Part shown: one piece after another, positions 41,951 through 51,077 of the stretch
Layout of the letters: each line of letters opens with the position of its first letter
Numbering within the stretch: position 1 is the stretch's first letter
Origin: an uncultured Bacteroidia bacterium
GTDB lineage: Bacteria > Bacteroidota > Bacteroidia > Bacteroidales > ML635J-15
Reading direction: 5' to 3'
Length of the DNA stretch: 64,000 nucleotides
Assembly (NCBI GenBank): GCA_902776565.1
Contig: CACYQN010000005.1
Coordinates: forward strand, 62,001 to 126,000
The notes under the pieces: generated by a model
The model's input: the letters and a program-made list of their open reading frames with translations, nothing else
Databases searched by the model: none
Told to the model about the DNA's origin: nothing
Made by a program: the position numbers and the translations under genes

Positions 41951-44047
41951 TTATCTTTCCTTTACAATCTTCATTGTTTTACAAACACTGCCATCATAAA
42001 TTTTCAGGAAATAAACACCGTTAACTTCATTTGCGAAAGCATTTCCCAGTTCAATATGCTGATCTGAAAAACTTTCCGAGAATAACATCCTGCCCATCAT
42101 GTCGTAGGCTTCAACGGTAAATTCGCCTTCCATACCATCAACATCAAGCATCAGGTTGTCATAGAACGGGTTAGGATAAGCCGACATATTAACATTTTCG
42201 GTAGTAACCGAAGTCGGTTCATTCTGCCAGTACTTCAAATCATCGATGTATATAGTATTGCCAAATCTGTTTTCACTCTGTATTATAAGACGGAAATTAT
42301 TGCCTTTAAGCTTAGATGCGGGAATGGTAAAGGTATGTTCTGTCCACTCATCCTGAGAAGGAACATAATTCTTGGGGTTATCCTCATACGAAGTTATTAA
42401 CCCTGTACCGGAAAAAGTATGACCAATGCGCAATGTGTCGCCACAAGTTGTAGAATAATAGAAATTCAAAGCATCGGTATAAGAATCGCTACTTTTACCC
42501 GCAGCTGCAACTTTAAACGAAACCTCCAATGGTATAGAATCGTTTTCTATCACAATGTTCGGCATATACAGCTTGTTCTTCTTGCTTGCAACCCTTGAGT
42601 TCCTGATACGCACCGACTTGCCTGTATAACCCAAGTTCACCTGAGTCCAACTTTCGTTTCTCGGAACCCACCAGCCTTCTTCATCGTTAATGTTCGGATT
42701 GTAGTTCTCAACATAAAAGTCATTGGCGCTGTTTCCTGAAATCAGCGGGAAGGTTGTCGTTTCAAAATGCTCAGTATAAGGAATTTCATAGCCGTCGAGC
42801 TTGTCATAAACCATTAATGTATTTTCCTTGGTTTTCGTATTTCCGTCAACACTATTTTCCACATAAAGTTCAGTAGTAAATCTACCGCCTTCATTATAAA
42901 GCACATTCGGACTTTCCTCTCCAGAAGTTGCAGGTTCTCCACCTTCGAAACTCCACATCCTATAGTCAACAGAAGTTGTATTGTAAGTATGGTCGTTGTA
43001 GGAAACAGTAGCCCCATTGCATATCATTTTCTTGCTTTGGCTGAAATCTGCGATAGGAGCACATTCCTCGTCGATGTAGTCGTCATCGGTACCGGTTGCA
43101 ATCCTGTTTGATGCAGAACACAAATTATTTCGGTTTGCCTCAGACGAATTAAGCGTAGCCCTCATTACTTCAGCCTGACCGTTTGTAAACATTCTGTAGC
43201 AATAGCTGTAGTCCATGAAGTTCTGCACATTGTCGAGGCTACCACAGGTAACATCATTCAAGACGCACGATGTATGCCCGATTGTATTTGGAGTGTCCTC
43301 AATGCCATCGTCAATGTCGCAGTTATCTGCCTGCCCCGGTTCATTTGTACTTCCCCACGGATGCGGAAGATTCAAGTAGTGACCAGCCTCGTGAGTCAAC
43401 GCCCTGCTTATATAATCATAAAGCAGAATTATTCCATCACCACCTTCAGGCGCAGTTCCCGGATAATACGAGTAACCAGCCACACCACTCTCACTCATAG
43501 ATTTTACTGTCCAAATATTCAGATACTTGGAATTGTCCCAGCTTCCGGCAACAGCCTTGGCGCTCTCGTCACCATGATTTGTCGCCGACGAATATACACG
43601 AGTCACACCCATAGTGCAGTTTCCGTCGGGGTCTTTCCTTGCCAAACGGAACTCAATCTTCGTATCGGCAGCTATAGGCTTAAATTCAGCCTTTATCGAA
43701 GCCGTATCGGAACGCATCTTACGGTAATCCTTATTCATCTGCTCTATCGCAGCCTGAATTGCCGCGTATGAAATATTTTCAGCACCATATTCATGCAAAA
43801 CATGGAAAACCACTGGTATTACATATACTTCATCATCATTGCCCTTGGGATGCTGCCTAATGTATTCACGTACAAAATCGTTGAGTTTTGCCCTGTCAAG
43901 AGCAACCTGCGGATTCCTCTTAACGAGTTCGTCATAAACAGAATCGGTACCGCAACGGAACCAACCTTCTTCTTGCTCCTGTGCAAAAGCACAAAATGGC
44001 AGACTAAAAATTATACCTATTAATAATATAATAGCGAAACGTTTCAT
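41951..44047 (-). CDS. M43-family metalloprotease (pappalysin type) with T9SS sorting domain
   Basis: 698 residues from the ATG at 44047. Signal peptide MKRFAIILLIGIIFSLPFCAFAQ. Protease domain with zinc site THEAGHYLNLPHPWG and Met-turn region NFMDYSYC. A beta-sandwich or PKD-like segment follows (FSQSKKMICNGATVSYND), then a jelly-roll region. The end (SAYPNPFYDNLMLDVDG ... VNGVYFLKIYDGSVCKTMKIVKER) is a T9SS sorting domain. It is a secreted or cell-surface protease, comparable to gingipain-like degradative enzymes in lifestyle. Divergent from uvrB. Confidence 0.92.
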   Translation of the reverse strand: MKRFAIILLIGIIFSLPFCAFAQEQEEGWFRCGTDSVYDELVKRNPQVALDRAKLNDFVREYIRQHPKGNDDEVYVIPVVFHVLHEYGAENISYAAIQAAIEQMNKDYRKMRSDTASIKAEFKPIAADTKIEFRLARKDPDGNCTMGVTRVYSSATNHGDESAKAVAGSWDNSKYLNIWTVKSMSESGVAGYSYYPGTAPEGGDGIILLYDYISRALTHEAGHYLNLPHPWGSTNEPGQADNCDIDDGIEDTPNTIGHTSCVLNDVTCGSLDNVQNFMDYSYCYRMFTNGQAEVMRATLNSSEANRNNLCSASNRIATGTDDDYIDEECAPIADFSQSKKMICNGATVSYNDHTYNTTSVDYRMWSFEGGEPATSGEESPNVLYNEGGRFTTELYVENSVDGNTKTKENTLMVYDKLDGYEIPYTEHFETTTFPLISGNSANDFYVENYNPNINDEEGWWVPRNESWTQVNLGYTGKSVRIRNSRVASKKNKLYMPNIVIENDSIPLEVSFKVAAAGKSSDSYTDALNFYYSTTCGDTLRIGHTFSGTGLITSYEDNPKNYVPSQDEWTEHTFTIPASKLKGNNFRLIIQSENRFGNTIYIDDLKYWQNEPTSVTTENVNMSAYPNPFYDNLMLDVDGMEGEFTVEAYDMMGRMLFSESFSDQHIELGNAFANEVNGVYFLKIYDGSVCKTMKIVKER

Positions 44048-44111
44048 AAATTTTCCTTTACAAAATTTCTGCAAAGGAACAAAAAATGATTGTATGCACA
44101 AGTTTTTTTTT

Positions 44112-44172
44112 CACCCCCCTCTGCATTAAAGGCACTTAATGAACTTTAAAGACCTTAATGCAGAGGGGGGTG
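44112..44172. promoter_or_regulatory. 18-bp perfect inverted repeat between divergent promoters
   Basis: Arms CACCCCCCTCTGCATTAA (44112-44129) and TTAATGCAGAGGGGGGTG (44155-44172) are exact inverses with a 25-base spacer. They lie between the starts of the M43 protease and uvrB; the right arm ends 11 bp before the uvrB -7 box. No T tract follows on either strand, so it may be an operator or attenuating hairpin. Confidence 0.75.
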
Positions 44173-44182
44173 TATTTTTCAT

Positions 44183-44190
44183 TATCTTTG
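44183..44190 (+). promoter_or_regulatory. -7 box of uvrB
   Basis: TATCTTTG, 15 bp before the ATG at 44206. The expected -33 position lies inside the right arm of the inverted repeat. Confidence 0.65.
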
Positions 44191-44205
44191 CAAAAAATTT
44201 ACGAC

Positions 44206-46233
44206 ATGGATTTCGACCTTATATGCGAATACCGTCCTACTGGCGACCAGCCGCAGGCAATAAGAGAACTGACAAACGGACTTCTCCGTGGGCAGAAACA
44301 CCAGACTTTGCTTGGTGTGACCGGCAGTGGAAAGACATTCACTATAGCAAACGTCATAAAGAACGCCAACTGTCCAGTGTTAGTGCTGAGTCACAACAAG
44401 ACGCTTGCCGCCCAACTGTACTCGGAGTTCAAGTCGTTCTTTCCGCGCAATGCCGTCGAATACTTCGTATCGTACTACGACTACTACCAGCCCGAAGCCT
44501 ACCTGCCAACCACCGACACCTATATAGAAAAAGACCTCTCGATAAACGACGAGATTGAGAAATTGCGCCTCAGTGCGACAAGCGCTCTGCTATCGGGACG
44601 CAACGATGTGATTGTCGTCTGCTCGGTGTCGTGCATATACGGAATTGGAAATCCCGAGGATTTTCACGCCAACACAATAAAGGTTTCGTGCGGTGACAAC
44701 ATCGGACGCGACAACTTCCTCCGGAAACTCGTTGACGGACTATACTTTCGCAGCGACATTGAGTTCAAGCGCGGCTCATTCAGGGTAAAGGGAGACACCG
44801 TTGACATCTTCCTCGCCCACCACGACGTAGGACTGAGAATTACATTCTGGGACGACGAGGTGGAGGATATTTACATGTTTGAACCTTACACCGGCGAGAA
44901 ACTGGAAGTAATGGAAACAGCAAGCATTTATCCAGCCAACATCTTCGTCACCACAAAGGACAAAACCATAGCCGCAGTAAGGCAAATTCAGGACGACCTT
45001 GTTCTCCAAGCGGAATATTTTAGGAAGGAGGGCAAAAATCTGGAAGCAAAACGACTTGAGGAAAGAGTAACCTACGACCTTGAAATGATAAAGGAACTGG
45101 GCTACTGCAGCGGAATTGAAAACTACTCGCGCTATTTCGACGGACGCAAACCAGGCGGACGACCATTCTGCCTTATAGACTATTTCCCAAAAAACTTCAT
45201 CACGGTAATTGACGAGAGCCACGTTACAATTCCACAAATCGGCGCAATGATTGGTGGCGACAGGTCAAGAAAGGAAAACTTGGTAAATTACGGATTCCGA
45301 CTTCCCGCCGCAATAGACAACCGACCGCTTACGCTACCGGAGTTTGAATCACTGGTTGACCGCGTGATTTATGTCAGCGCAACCCCTGCCGACTACGAAC
45401 TGCAAAAGAGCGAAGGAATAATTGTGGAACAAATCATTCGTCCGACAGGACTTCTCGACCCCGTAATCGAAGTCAGACCGACAGAAAACCAGATTGACGA
45501 CCTTATGGAGGAAATCAGGGTGCGGGCAAAACGCGACGAGAGGATTCTTGTTACTACACTGACAAAGCGAATGGCGGAAGAACTCACAAAATACTTCCAC
45601 AAGTACGGCATCCGTTGCGAATACATACACTCCGATGTGGAAACCTTGGAACGAGTTCGCATACTTTCCGACCTGCGCAACGGGCTTTTCGACGTGCTAA
45701 TCGGAGTAAACCTTCTCCGCGAAGGCCTTGACCTGCCAGAAGTATCGCTTGTTGCTATCATAGATGCCGACAAGGAAGGCTTCCTGCGTTCGGAACGCTC
45801 GCTCACACAGACGGCAGGCCGCGCCGCCCGAAACATCAACGGCAAAGTAATCATGTATGCCGACAAGATTACAGGCTCCATGCAGCGTACCATAGACCAG
45901 ACCAACTACCGCCGTGAAAAGCAGATGAAGTACAACCAGGAACACAACATAACGCCGAAACAGATTGTAAAGTCAAACAGCAACAACGCATTAAACATTG
46001 CAAACACGGGTTACGACATCAATCTGGAATCGGAAATGAACATCGCTGCCGACCCAGTCGTACCATATATGAATATTGGCGAACTCGAAAAAGCCATCAG
46101 GAATGCAGAAAGACTGATGGAAGCGGCATCGGCAAAACTGGACTTTCTCGAAGCAGCAAAGTACAGGGACGAGATGTTTGCCTACAAGAAAGAACTGGAA
46201 AGAAGGAAATCAAACAATGACGCAACTAAATAA
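44206..46233 (+). CDS. uvrB: Excinuclease ABC subunit UvrB
   Basis: 675 residues from the ATG at 44206 (MDFDLICEYRPTGDQPQAI), standard length. Walker A GVTGSGKTFT, beta-hairpin region YYDYYQPEAYLP, helicase motifs including DESHVTIPQ, LVTTLTKRMAEELTKYF and TAGRAARN, and the UvrC-binding C-terminal UVR motif (LEAAKYRDEMFAYKKELE). It is the damage-verifying helicase of nucleotide excision repair. Confidence 0.97.
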   Translation: MDFDLICEYRPTGDQPQAIRELTNGLLRGQKHQTLLGVTGSGKTFTIANVIKNANCPVLVLSHNKTLAAQLYSEFKSFFPRNAVEYFVSYYDYYQPEAYLPTTDTYIEKDLSINDEIEKLRLSATSALLSGRNDVIVVCSVSCIYGIGNPEDFHANTIKVSCGDNIGRDNFLRKLVDGLYFRSDIEFKRGSFRVKGDTVDIFLAHHDVGLRITFWDDEVEDIYMFEPYTGEKLEVMETASIYPANIFVTTKDKTIAAVRQIQDDLVLQAEYFRKEGKNLEAKRLEERVTYDLEMIKELGYCSGIENYSRYFDGRKPGGRPFCLIDYFPKNFITVIDESHVTIPQIGAMIGGDRSRKENLVNYGFRLPAAIDNRPLTLPEFESLVDRVIYVSATPADYELQKSEGIIVEQIIRPTGLLDPVIEVRPTENQIDDLMEEIRVRAKRDERILVTTLTKRMAEELTKYFHKYGIRCEYIHSDVETLERVRILSDLRNGLFDVLIGVNLLREGLDLPEVSLVAIIDADKEGFLRSERSLTQTAGRAARNINGKVIMYADKITGSMQRTIDQTNYRREKQMKYNQEHNITPKQIVKSNSNNALNIANTGYDINLESEMNIAADPVVPYMNIGELEKAIRNAERLMEAASAKLDFLEAAKYRDEMFAYKKELERRKSNNDATK

Positions 46234-46344
46234 CAATAAGCACATTACACAGCAAACAGCAATATCAAACATCGCCTGTTAATAAATAGGAGACAAAAAA
46301 CACAAAAAAAAAGCAATCAAAAATTGTAGTTAAAAAAAAATTAA

Positions 46345-46352
46345 TACCTTTG
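46345..46352 (+). promoter_or_regulatory. -7 box of the C10 protease gene
   Basis: TACCTTTG, 33 bp before the ATG, with a TTG 18 bp upstream (46324-46326) as a possible -33 element. Confidence 0.6.
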
Positions 46353-46385
46353 CGTTTATTATTAAAGACACAAAATAGTTTTTGT

Positions 46386-48446
46386 ATGAAGAGATTTAGT
46401 TTATTGATAGTCATTTTGTTAGCAGCACATTTTATGTTTGCTCAAAATGCTTCCACTACTGTTTCTAGCAAGGAAGCTATGACGTATGGATTGAACTATA
46501 TGAAGTCGCAATACCCGACAAGGGCTGCTTTGAACATAAGTTCATCCGAAATTATAAAGTCGGAAGCGACTGGAAAAGACTGCTACCATGTGTTCAATTT
46601 TGAGGAAGGCGGTTTTGTAATCGTATGTGCAGACAGAAGAAGCAAGCCAATCTTTGCATTTTCAAACGAAGGCAGCTTCAATTCATCTGAAATTGCTCCG
46701 GCATTGAAGGAATGGATTAAGCAATACACTCAGCAGCTCGACATTGTAGAAGCAAAGAATCTTCCAGTTCCAGAAGAGGCAATCGTCCAGTGGAATCCTA
46801 ACGTTAAGCGAGCAGGAACAAGAGGCGTAGAACCTCTTATCACAACCTTATGGAATCAGGATTATCCATACAATATGCTTTGCCCGGAACACTCGCAGGG
46901 TAACCACGGACATACATATACAGGATGTGTTGCAACAGCTATGGCTCAGGTAATGAAATACTGGAACTATCCGGAACACGGAATGGGTAAAGTATCGTAT
47001 TTCTGGGGAGCTTGGGACACCATCAACCTTGCTGAAACTACTTACGACTGGGATAATATGCCAAACTCATATAGCACATTTGGTGCAAATGCTTGGAACG
47101 ACGCTCAGAAGCAAGCCGTTGCAACTTTGATGTTCCACTGCGGTGTTTCCATTAATATGGACTACGGCTACGACGGTTCTGGAACACAGACTTTCTATGT
47201 TGCCGATGCGTTGAGATACAACTTCGGATACAGAAACGGCGTAAACTACAAATATAGAGATAATGGCGACCCAAGCGAAAACTTCGAGCACTATTACGAA
47301 AACGACACAATCTGGAGCAGAATGCTTATGGAAGACCTTGACATGCATCGTCCTCTCATTTATAGCGGACACCCAACTTCTGGTGCTGGTCATGCTTGGG
47401 TTTGCGACGGATACAAGATTGATGGCAATGGCAACAGAACATTCCACATGAACTGGGGCTGGGGTCCTAATGGCGGTAATGCTTATTTCACTATTGACAA
47501 CCTCAACTCTCACGCAGGATACGGTGACGACGGAAGCTATAATTTCGTATATGGTCAGTGCGTTATATTCAACATCGCAGTTCCTGACCTTGAGGTAGCT
47601 CCATACTGCATGAACGAGACTAACGTTTACGAAGAAGAACACTGGAACATTAACGACGGTAGCTACTCGAACTTCTACAAGAAGAACACCAACTGCGACT
47701 GGGTTATAAAGATTAAGGATTATGACACCGACACATTGCTCTACTACTTCAATTACTTTGAACTTGAAGCAGGTGACGAACTCAAGATTTACGCAGGTGA
47801 AGATGCAAATGGACAGTTGCTTGCTACTTATTATGAAGGCAAGGAACCAACCGATACAATAAAGCACATTGGTACTCCTATTTATATTCAGTTCATTACC
47901 GACGGTGAAAATCAGGCTCGCGGATGGGAACTCCACTACGAAGCAATGAGATACCCATTCACCGTAACAACAAGTGTTACTGGTACTGGCGGTTCTGTAA
48001 ATCCCGAAGGTGTTAGACCTGTTATGAAGAACTCTACATTATCTGTAGTAATGACTCCAGAAGCTGGATATTCAGTAAGTGAATTTACTGTAGATGGCGT
48101 TCTTACCTTAAAGGGTGCTGGTTTGGGAGAATCTGTTACCTACACTTTTACAAACATCAAGTCAAGCCACAACGTAGAAGTTAAGTTCGGTCCTGTTGCT
48201 GTTGAAGAAGAAGGCATTAATAATATTTCAGTCTTCCCGAATCCGAACAACGGTAAATTCAGCGTTAACCTCGGTGAAAATGCACAGTCGTATGTACTTT
48301 ACGATATGAGCGGTCGCGTTGTTGAAGAAAAGGCTCTTAACGGACAGTCGGTTGTTGACTTCGATATGAATATTGCAGCAGGCACATATTTCATAAAGGT
48401 TATCAATAACGACAAGGTCGCTGTTGAGAAAATTGTTGTAGAATAA
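46386..48446 (+). CDS. C10 cysteine protease (streptopain type) with T9SS sorting domain
   Basis: 686 residues from the ATG at 46386. Signal peptide MKRFSLLIVILLAAHFMFAQ, a pro/inhibitor domain (about 25-150), catalytic Cys in GCVATAMAQVMKYW (about residue 181) and His in GAGHAWVCDGYK (about 336). A CUB-like domain (about 410-525) and a Bacterial-Ig-type segment follow, then a T9SS sorting end (SVFPNPNNGKFSVNL ... GTYFIKVINNDKVAVEKIVVE). It is a secreted protease related to streptopain and interpain. The pro-domain should keep it inactive until export. Confidence 0.93.
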   Translation: MKRFSLLIVILLAAHFMFAQNASTTVSSKEAMTYGLNYMKSQYPTRAALNISSSEIIKSEATGKDCYHVFNFEEGGFVIVCADRRSKPIFAFSNEGSFNSSEIAPALKEWIKQYTQQLDIVEAKNLPVPEEAIVQWNPNVKRAGTRGVEPLITTLWNQDYPYNMLCPEHSQGNHGHTYTGCVATAMAQVMKYWNYPEHGMGKVSYFWGAWDTINLAETTYDWDNMPNSYSTFGANAWNDAQKQAVATLMFHCGVSINMDYGYDGSGTQTFYVADALRYNFGYRNGVNYKYRDNGDPSENFEHYYENDTIWSRMLMEDLDMHRPLIYSGHPTSGAGHAWVCDGYKIDGNGNRTFHMNWGWGPNGGNAYFTIDNLNSHAGYGDDGSYNFVYGQCVIFNIAVPDLEVAPYCMNETNVYEEEHWNINDGSYSNFYKKNTNCDWVIKIKDYDTDTLLYYFNYFELEAGDELKIYAGEDANGQLLATYYEGKEPTDTIKHIGTPIYIQFITDGENQARGWELHYEAMRYPFTVTTSVTGTGGSVNPEGVRPVMKNSTLSVVMTPEAGYSVSEFTVDGVLTLKGAGLGESVTYTFTNIKSSHNVEVKFGPVAVEEEGINNISVFPNPNNGKFSVNLGENAQSYVLYDMSGRVVEEKALNGQSVVDFDMNIAAGTYFIKVINNDKVAVEKIVVE

Positions 48447-48464
48447 AAAATTTACTTCATAAGG

Positions 48465-48493
48465 AACGGCTTCATTCGGAGCCGTTTTTTTTT
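48465..48493 (+). terminator. Rho-independent terminator of the C10 protease gene
   Basis: AACGGCT pairs with AGCCGTT (48465-48471, 48480-48486), followed by a T run to 48493. Confidence 0.88.
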
Positions 48494-48525
48494 GACTTAT
48501 AGTTTCGCAAAACAATAAATATCCT

Positions 48526-48533
48526 TAACTTTG
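48526..48533 (+). promoter_or_regulatory. -7 box of kdsB
   Basis: TAACTTTG, 23 bp before the kdsB ATG at 48557, with TTTCG 18 bp upstream as a weak -33 element. Confidence 0.6.
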
Positions 48534-48556
48534 CACAAAGAGAAAATTAGTTTCAA

Positions 48557-49306
48557 ATGAATATTGCAGCAATAATACCGGCAAGATATGCATCAACAAG
48601 GTTTCCTGGCAAGCCTCTCATAAATATCAACGGCAAGACAATGGTTCACAACGTTTATACTCAGGCTTCAAAAGTTTTTGACACCGTTTACGTTGCAACA
48701 GATGACGAACGCATTGCAAACGAAGTTAAACGTTTTGGCGGTAAATATGTAATGACCTCTAAAAAACATAAGAGCGGAACCGACAGATGCGCCGAAGCCA
48801 TAGTTAAAATTGAAGAAACTGAAGGCAAGGAATTTGACGTCGTCGTAAACATACAGGGCGACGAACCATTCATAAAGACAGAACAGCTCGAAGAACTGAA
48901 AAAGTGCTTCAACAAAAAACGCACACAAATTGCAACACTCGTAAAACCAATAAACAACAAGGAAGACATCTTCAACCCGAACAAACCGAAAGTTGTAATA
49001 TCAACATCACACGAAGCTATTTATTTCAGCCGTTCACCAATCCCCTACCTCCGGGGTCACAAGGAAACTAATTGGATTTCGAAACACTTGTACTACAAGC
49101 ACATAGGACTTTACGGCTATAGGAAAGACGTTCTTCTGGAAATAACAAAACTGGCGCAGACTCCTTTGGAAATAGCAGAAAGCCTCGAACAGCTAAGGTG
49201 GATTGAAAACGGATACAAAATCAAGGTCGCATTCACAGAACACGAAAGCATAAGCATCGACACGCCAAAAGACCTTGAACGAATAAAGGAAATTGGTCTG
49301 CTTTAG
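48557..49306 (+). CDS. kdsB: 3-deoxy-manno-octulosonate cytidylyltransferase KdsB
   Basis: 249 residues. AIIPARYASTRFPGKPL near the start, VYVATDDERI, HKSGTDRCAEAI, VVNIQGDEPFI and FSRSPIPYLRG are all family signatures. It makes CMP-Kdo for the inner core of LPS. First gene of a plus-strand unit with the glycosyltransferase (2 bp gap) and rnhB (4 bp gap). Confidence 0.96.
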   Translation: MNIAAIIPARYASTRFPGKPLININGKTMVHNVYTQASKVFDTVYVATDDERIANEVKRFGGKYVMTSKKHKSGTDRCAEAIVKIEETEGKEFDVVVNIQGDEPFIKTEQLEELKKCFNKKRTQIATLVKPINNKEDIFNPNKPKVVISTSHEAIYFSRSPIPYLRGHKETNWISKHLYYKHIGLYGYRKDVLLEITKLAQTPLEIAESLEQLRWIENGYKIKVAFTEHESISIDTPKDLERIKEIGLL

Positions 49307-49308
49307 AA

Positions 49309-50433
49309 ATGAAAATTGCCGTCAACACACGACTGCTCCTAAAGGGCAAGCTTGAAGGAATCGGTTGGTTTACATACGAAACACTTAAGCGAATAACATC
49401 GCAACACCCCGAACACGAATTCTATTTCATATTCGACAGGGAATACGACAAGGATTTCATATTCGCACCAAATGTCAAGCCAATAGTCCTCGCCCCTCCT
49501 ACCCGACACCCGTTCCTTTGGATTCTATGGTTTGAATATAGGATTCCAAAACTGCTGAAAAAAATCGGAGCCGACATTTTTCTTTCCACCGACGGATACA
49601 TTTCGCTTAGGACAAACATTCCCCAAGTTGATGTCATTCACGACATTAACTTTGTCCACAACCCCAAGCAACTTCCTTGGCTCACAAGCTGGTACTACAA
49701 CAAGTATTTTGTAAAATTTGCAAAAAAGGCTACACACATCGGAACTGTGTCAGAATTTTCAAAGAATGACATCTGTACAACATACGGTATTGATAGAAAA
49801 ATAGTTACAGTTTGCTATAATGGTTCCAATGAGCAATACAAACCGATAAGCGAAGGCGAGAAAAAAGTAATTCGTGACAAATACAGCAGAGGGAAGAAAT
49901 ATTTTGTCTTTGTAGGTGCTTTAAGTCCACGAAAAAATGTTGACGGACTTCTTCGCTCATTTGAAATATTCAAGGAACGATACAACATTGACTTCAAACT
50001 TCTTATTGTCGGCGGAACTCTTCACAAGACAGGAGAAATTGAAAAAGTTTATTCAGAAATGAAGCACAAGACCGATGTCATATTCACTGGCCGCCTTGAA
50101 ACAGACGAACTATGCAAAGTTGTAGCGGCATCGGAAAGTCTTGTCTATATACCTCATTTTGAAGGTTTTGGAATACCATTATTGGAAGCAATGTACGCCG
50201 AAACCGCTATTTTAAGCGGAAATACGACATCATTGCCTGAAGTTGTCGGTGATGCGGCATTAACTTGCTTTCCTACCGATTACAACAAAGTTGCCGAAAA
50301 TATGAATCACATTGCCACCAACGAAGAACTTCGTAATTCGCTGATTGAAAAAGGACGCTTGCAACGCCAGAAATTTTCGTGGCAACTTACATCGGAACGT
50401 CTGTGGAACTGCATAGAAAACGCAATAAAGTAA
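49309..50433 (+). CDS. GT4-type glycosyltransferase
   Basis: 374 residues, soluble. N-terminal half contains VNTRLLLKGKLEGIGWFTYETLKRI and DIFLSTDGYISL; the C-terminal half has the donor site YFVFVGALSPRKNVDGLLRSF and the E-x7-E motif in EGFGIPLLEAMYAETAILSGNTTSLPEVVGDAAL. Family GT4 enzymes add sugars with retention. Its place between kdsB and rnhB suggests LPS core or surface polysaccharide synthesis, but the acceptor is unknown. Confidence 0.9.
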   Translation: MKIAVNTRLLLKGKLEGIGWFTYETLKRITSQHPEHEFYFIFDREYDKDFIFAPNVKPIVLAPPTRHPFLWILWFEYRIPKLLKKIGADIFLSTDGYISLRTNIPQVDVIHDINFVHNPKQLPWLTSWYYNKYFVKFAKKATHIGTVSEFSKNDICTTYGIDRKIVTVCYNGSNEQYKPISEGEKKVIRDKYSRGKKYFVFVGALSPRKNVDGLLRSFEIFKERYNIDFKLLIVGGTLHKTGEIEKVYSEMKHKTDVIFTGRLETDELCKVVAASESLVYIPHFEGFGIPLLEAMYAETAILSGNTTSLPEVVGDAALTCFPTDYNKVAENMNHIATNEELRNSLIEKGRLQRQKFSWQLTSERLWNCIENAIK

Positions 50434-50437
50434 AATT

Positions 50438-51037
50438 ATGCTGAAACCTTATTTTCAAAAGAACACGATAGAAGCTGGTTGCGATGAAGCAGGACGTGGC
50501 TGTCTTGCAGGGCCTGTATATGCAGCTGCCGTTATTCTTCCCCCCGACTATAAGAATGAAACGCTCAACGACTCGAAGCAACTTTCGGAAAAGAAACGTG
50601 ATGAACTGCGGGCAGAAATTGAGCGCGATGCCATATCGTTCTGCGTCGCCTCGATGGACAACAACGAGATAGACCAAATCAACATTCTTAAGGCTTCAAT
50701 CCTATCAATGCACAAGGCTGTTTCGGGTCTAACCGTAATTCCCCAACTGCTTCTTATCGACGGCAACAAGTTCATACCCTACGAAAACATTCCGCACAAG
50801 TGCATTGTAAAGGGCGACGCTACATATATGTCGATAGCCGCCGCATCAATCCTTGCCAAGACGTACAGGGACGAATTTATGTACAAGATTGCAAAGGAAT
50901 TTCCTGAATATCACTGGGATGAAAACAAAGGCTACCCGACAAAATCGCACAGAGCCGCAATTATGGAATATGGAATTACAAAATATCACAGACTTTCTTA
51001 CAAATTAACAGACTCACAATTAAGCCTATTTCAATAA
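50438..51037 (+). CDS. rnhB: Ribonuclease HII
   Basis: 199 residues. AGCDEAGRGCLAGPVYAAAVILP contains the first catalytic Asp-Glu; LNDSKQLSEKKRDELR follows, LLLIDGNKF the second Asp, and SIAAASILAKTYRDEFM the third with HWDENKGYPTKSHRAAI near the end. It removes misincorporated ribonucleotides and RNA of RNA-DNA hybrids. Spaced 4 bp from the glycosyltransferase. Confidence 0.96.
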   Translation: MLKPYFQKNTIEAGCDEAGRGCLAGPVYAAAVILPPDYKNETLNDSKQLSEKKRDELRAEIERDAISFCVASMDNNEIDQINILKASILSMHKAVSGLTVIPQLLLIDGNKFIPYENIPHKCIVKGDATYMSIAAASILAKTYRDEFMYKIAKEFPEYHWDENKGYPTKSHRAAIMEYGITKYHRLSYKLTDSQLSLFQ

Positions 51038-51049
51038 CAGAAAAAATAT

Positions 51050-51057
51050 TAAATTTG
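51050..51057 (+). promoter_or_regulatory. -7 box of the secreted leucine-rich-repeat gene
   Basis: TAAATTTG, 20 bp before the ATG at 51078. Confidence 0.5.
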
Positions 51058-51077
51058 CTCCGTAAAAATTATTAAAG

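Noticed and set aside
47067..47936. 289-codon minus-strand frame opposite the C10 protease
   Set aside because: Antisense to the catalytic and CUB domains; valine-rich composition typical of a shadow frame.
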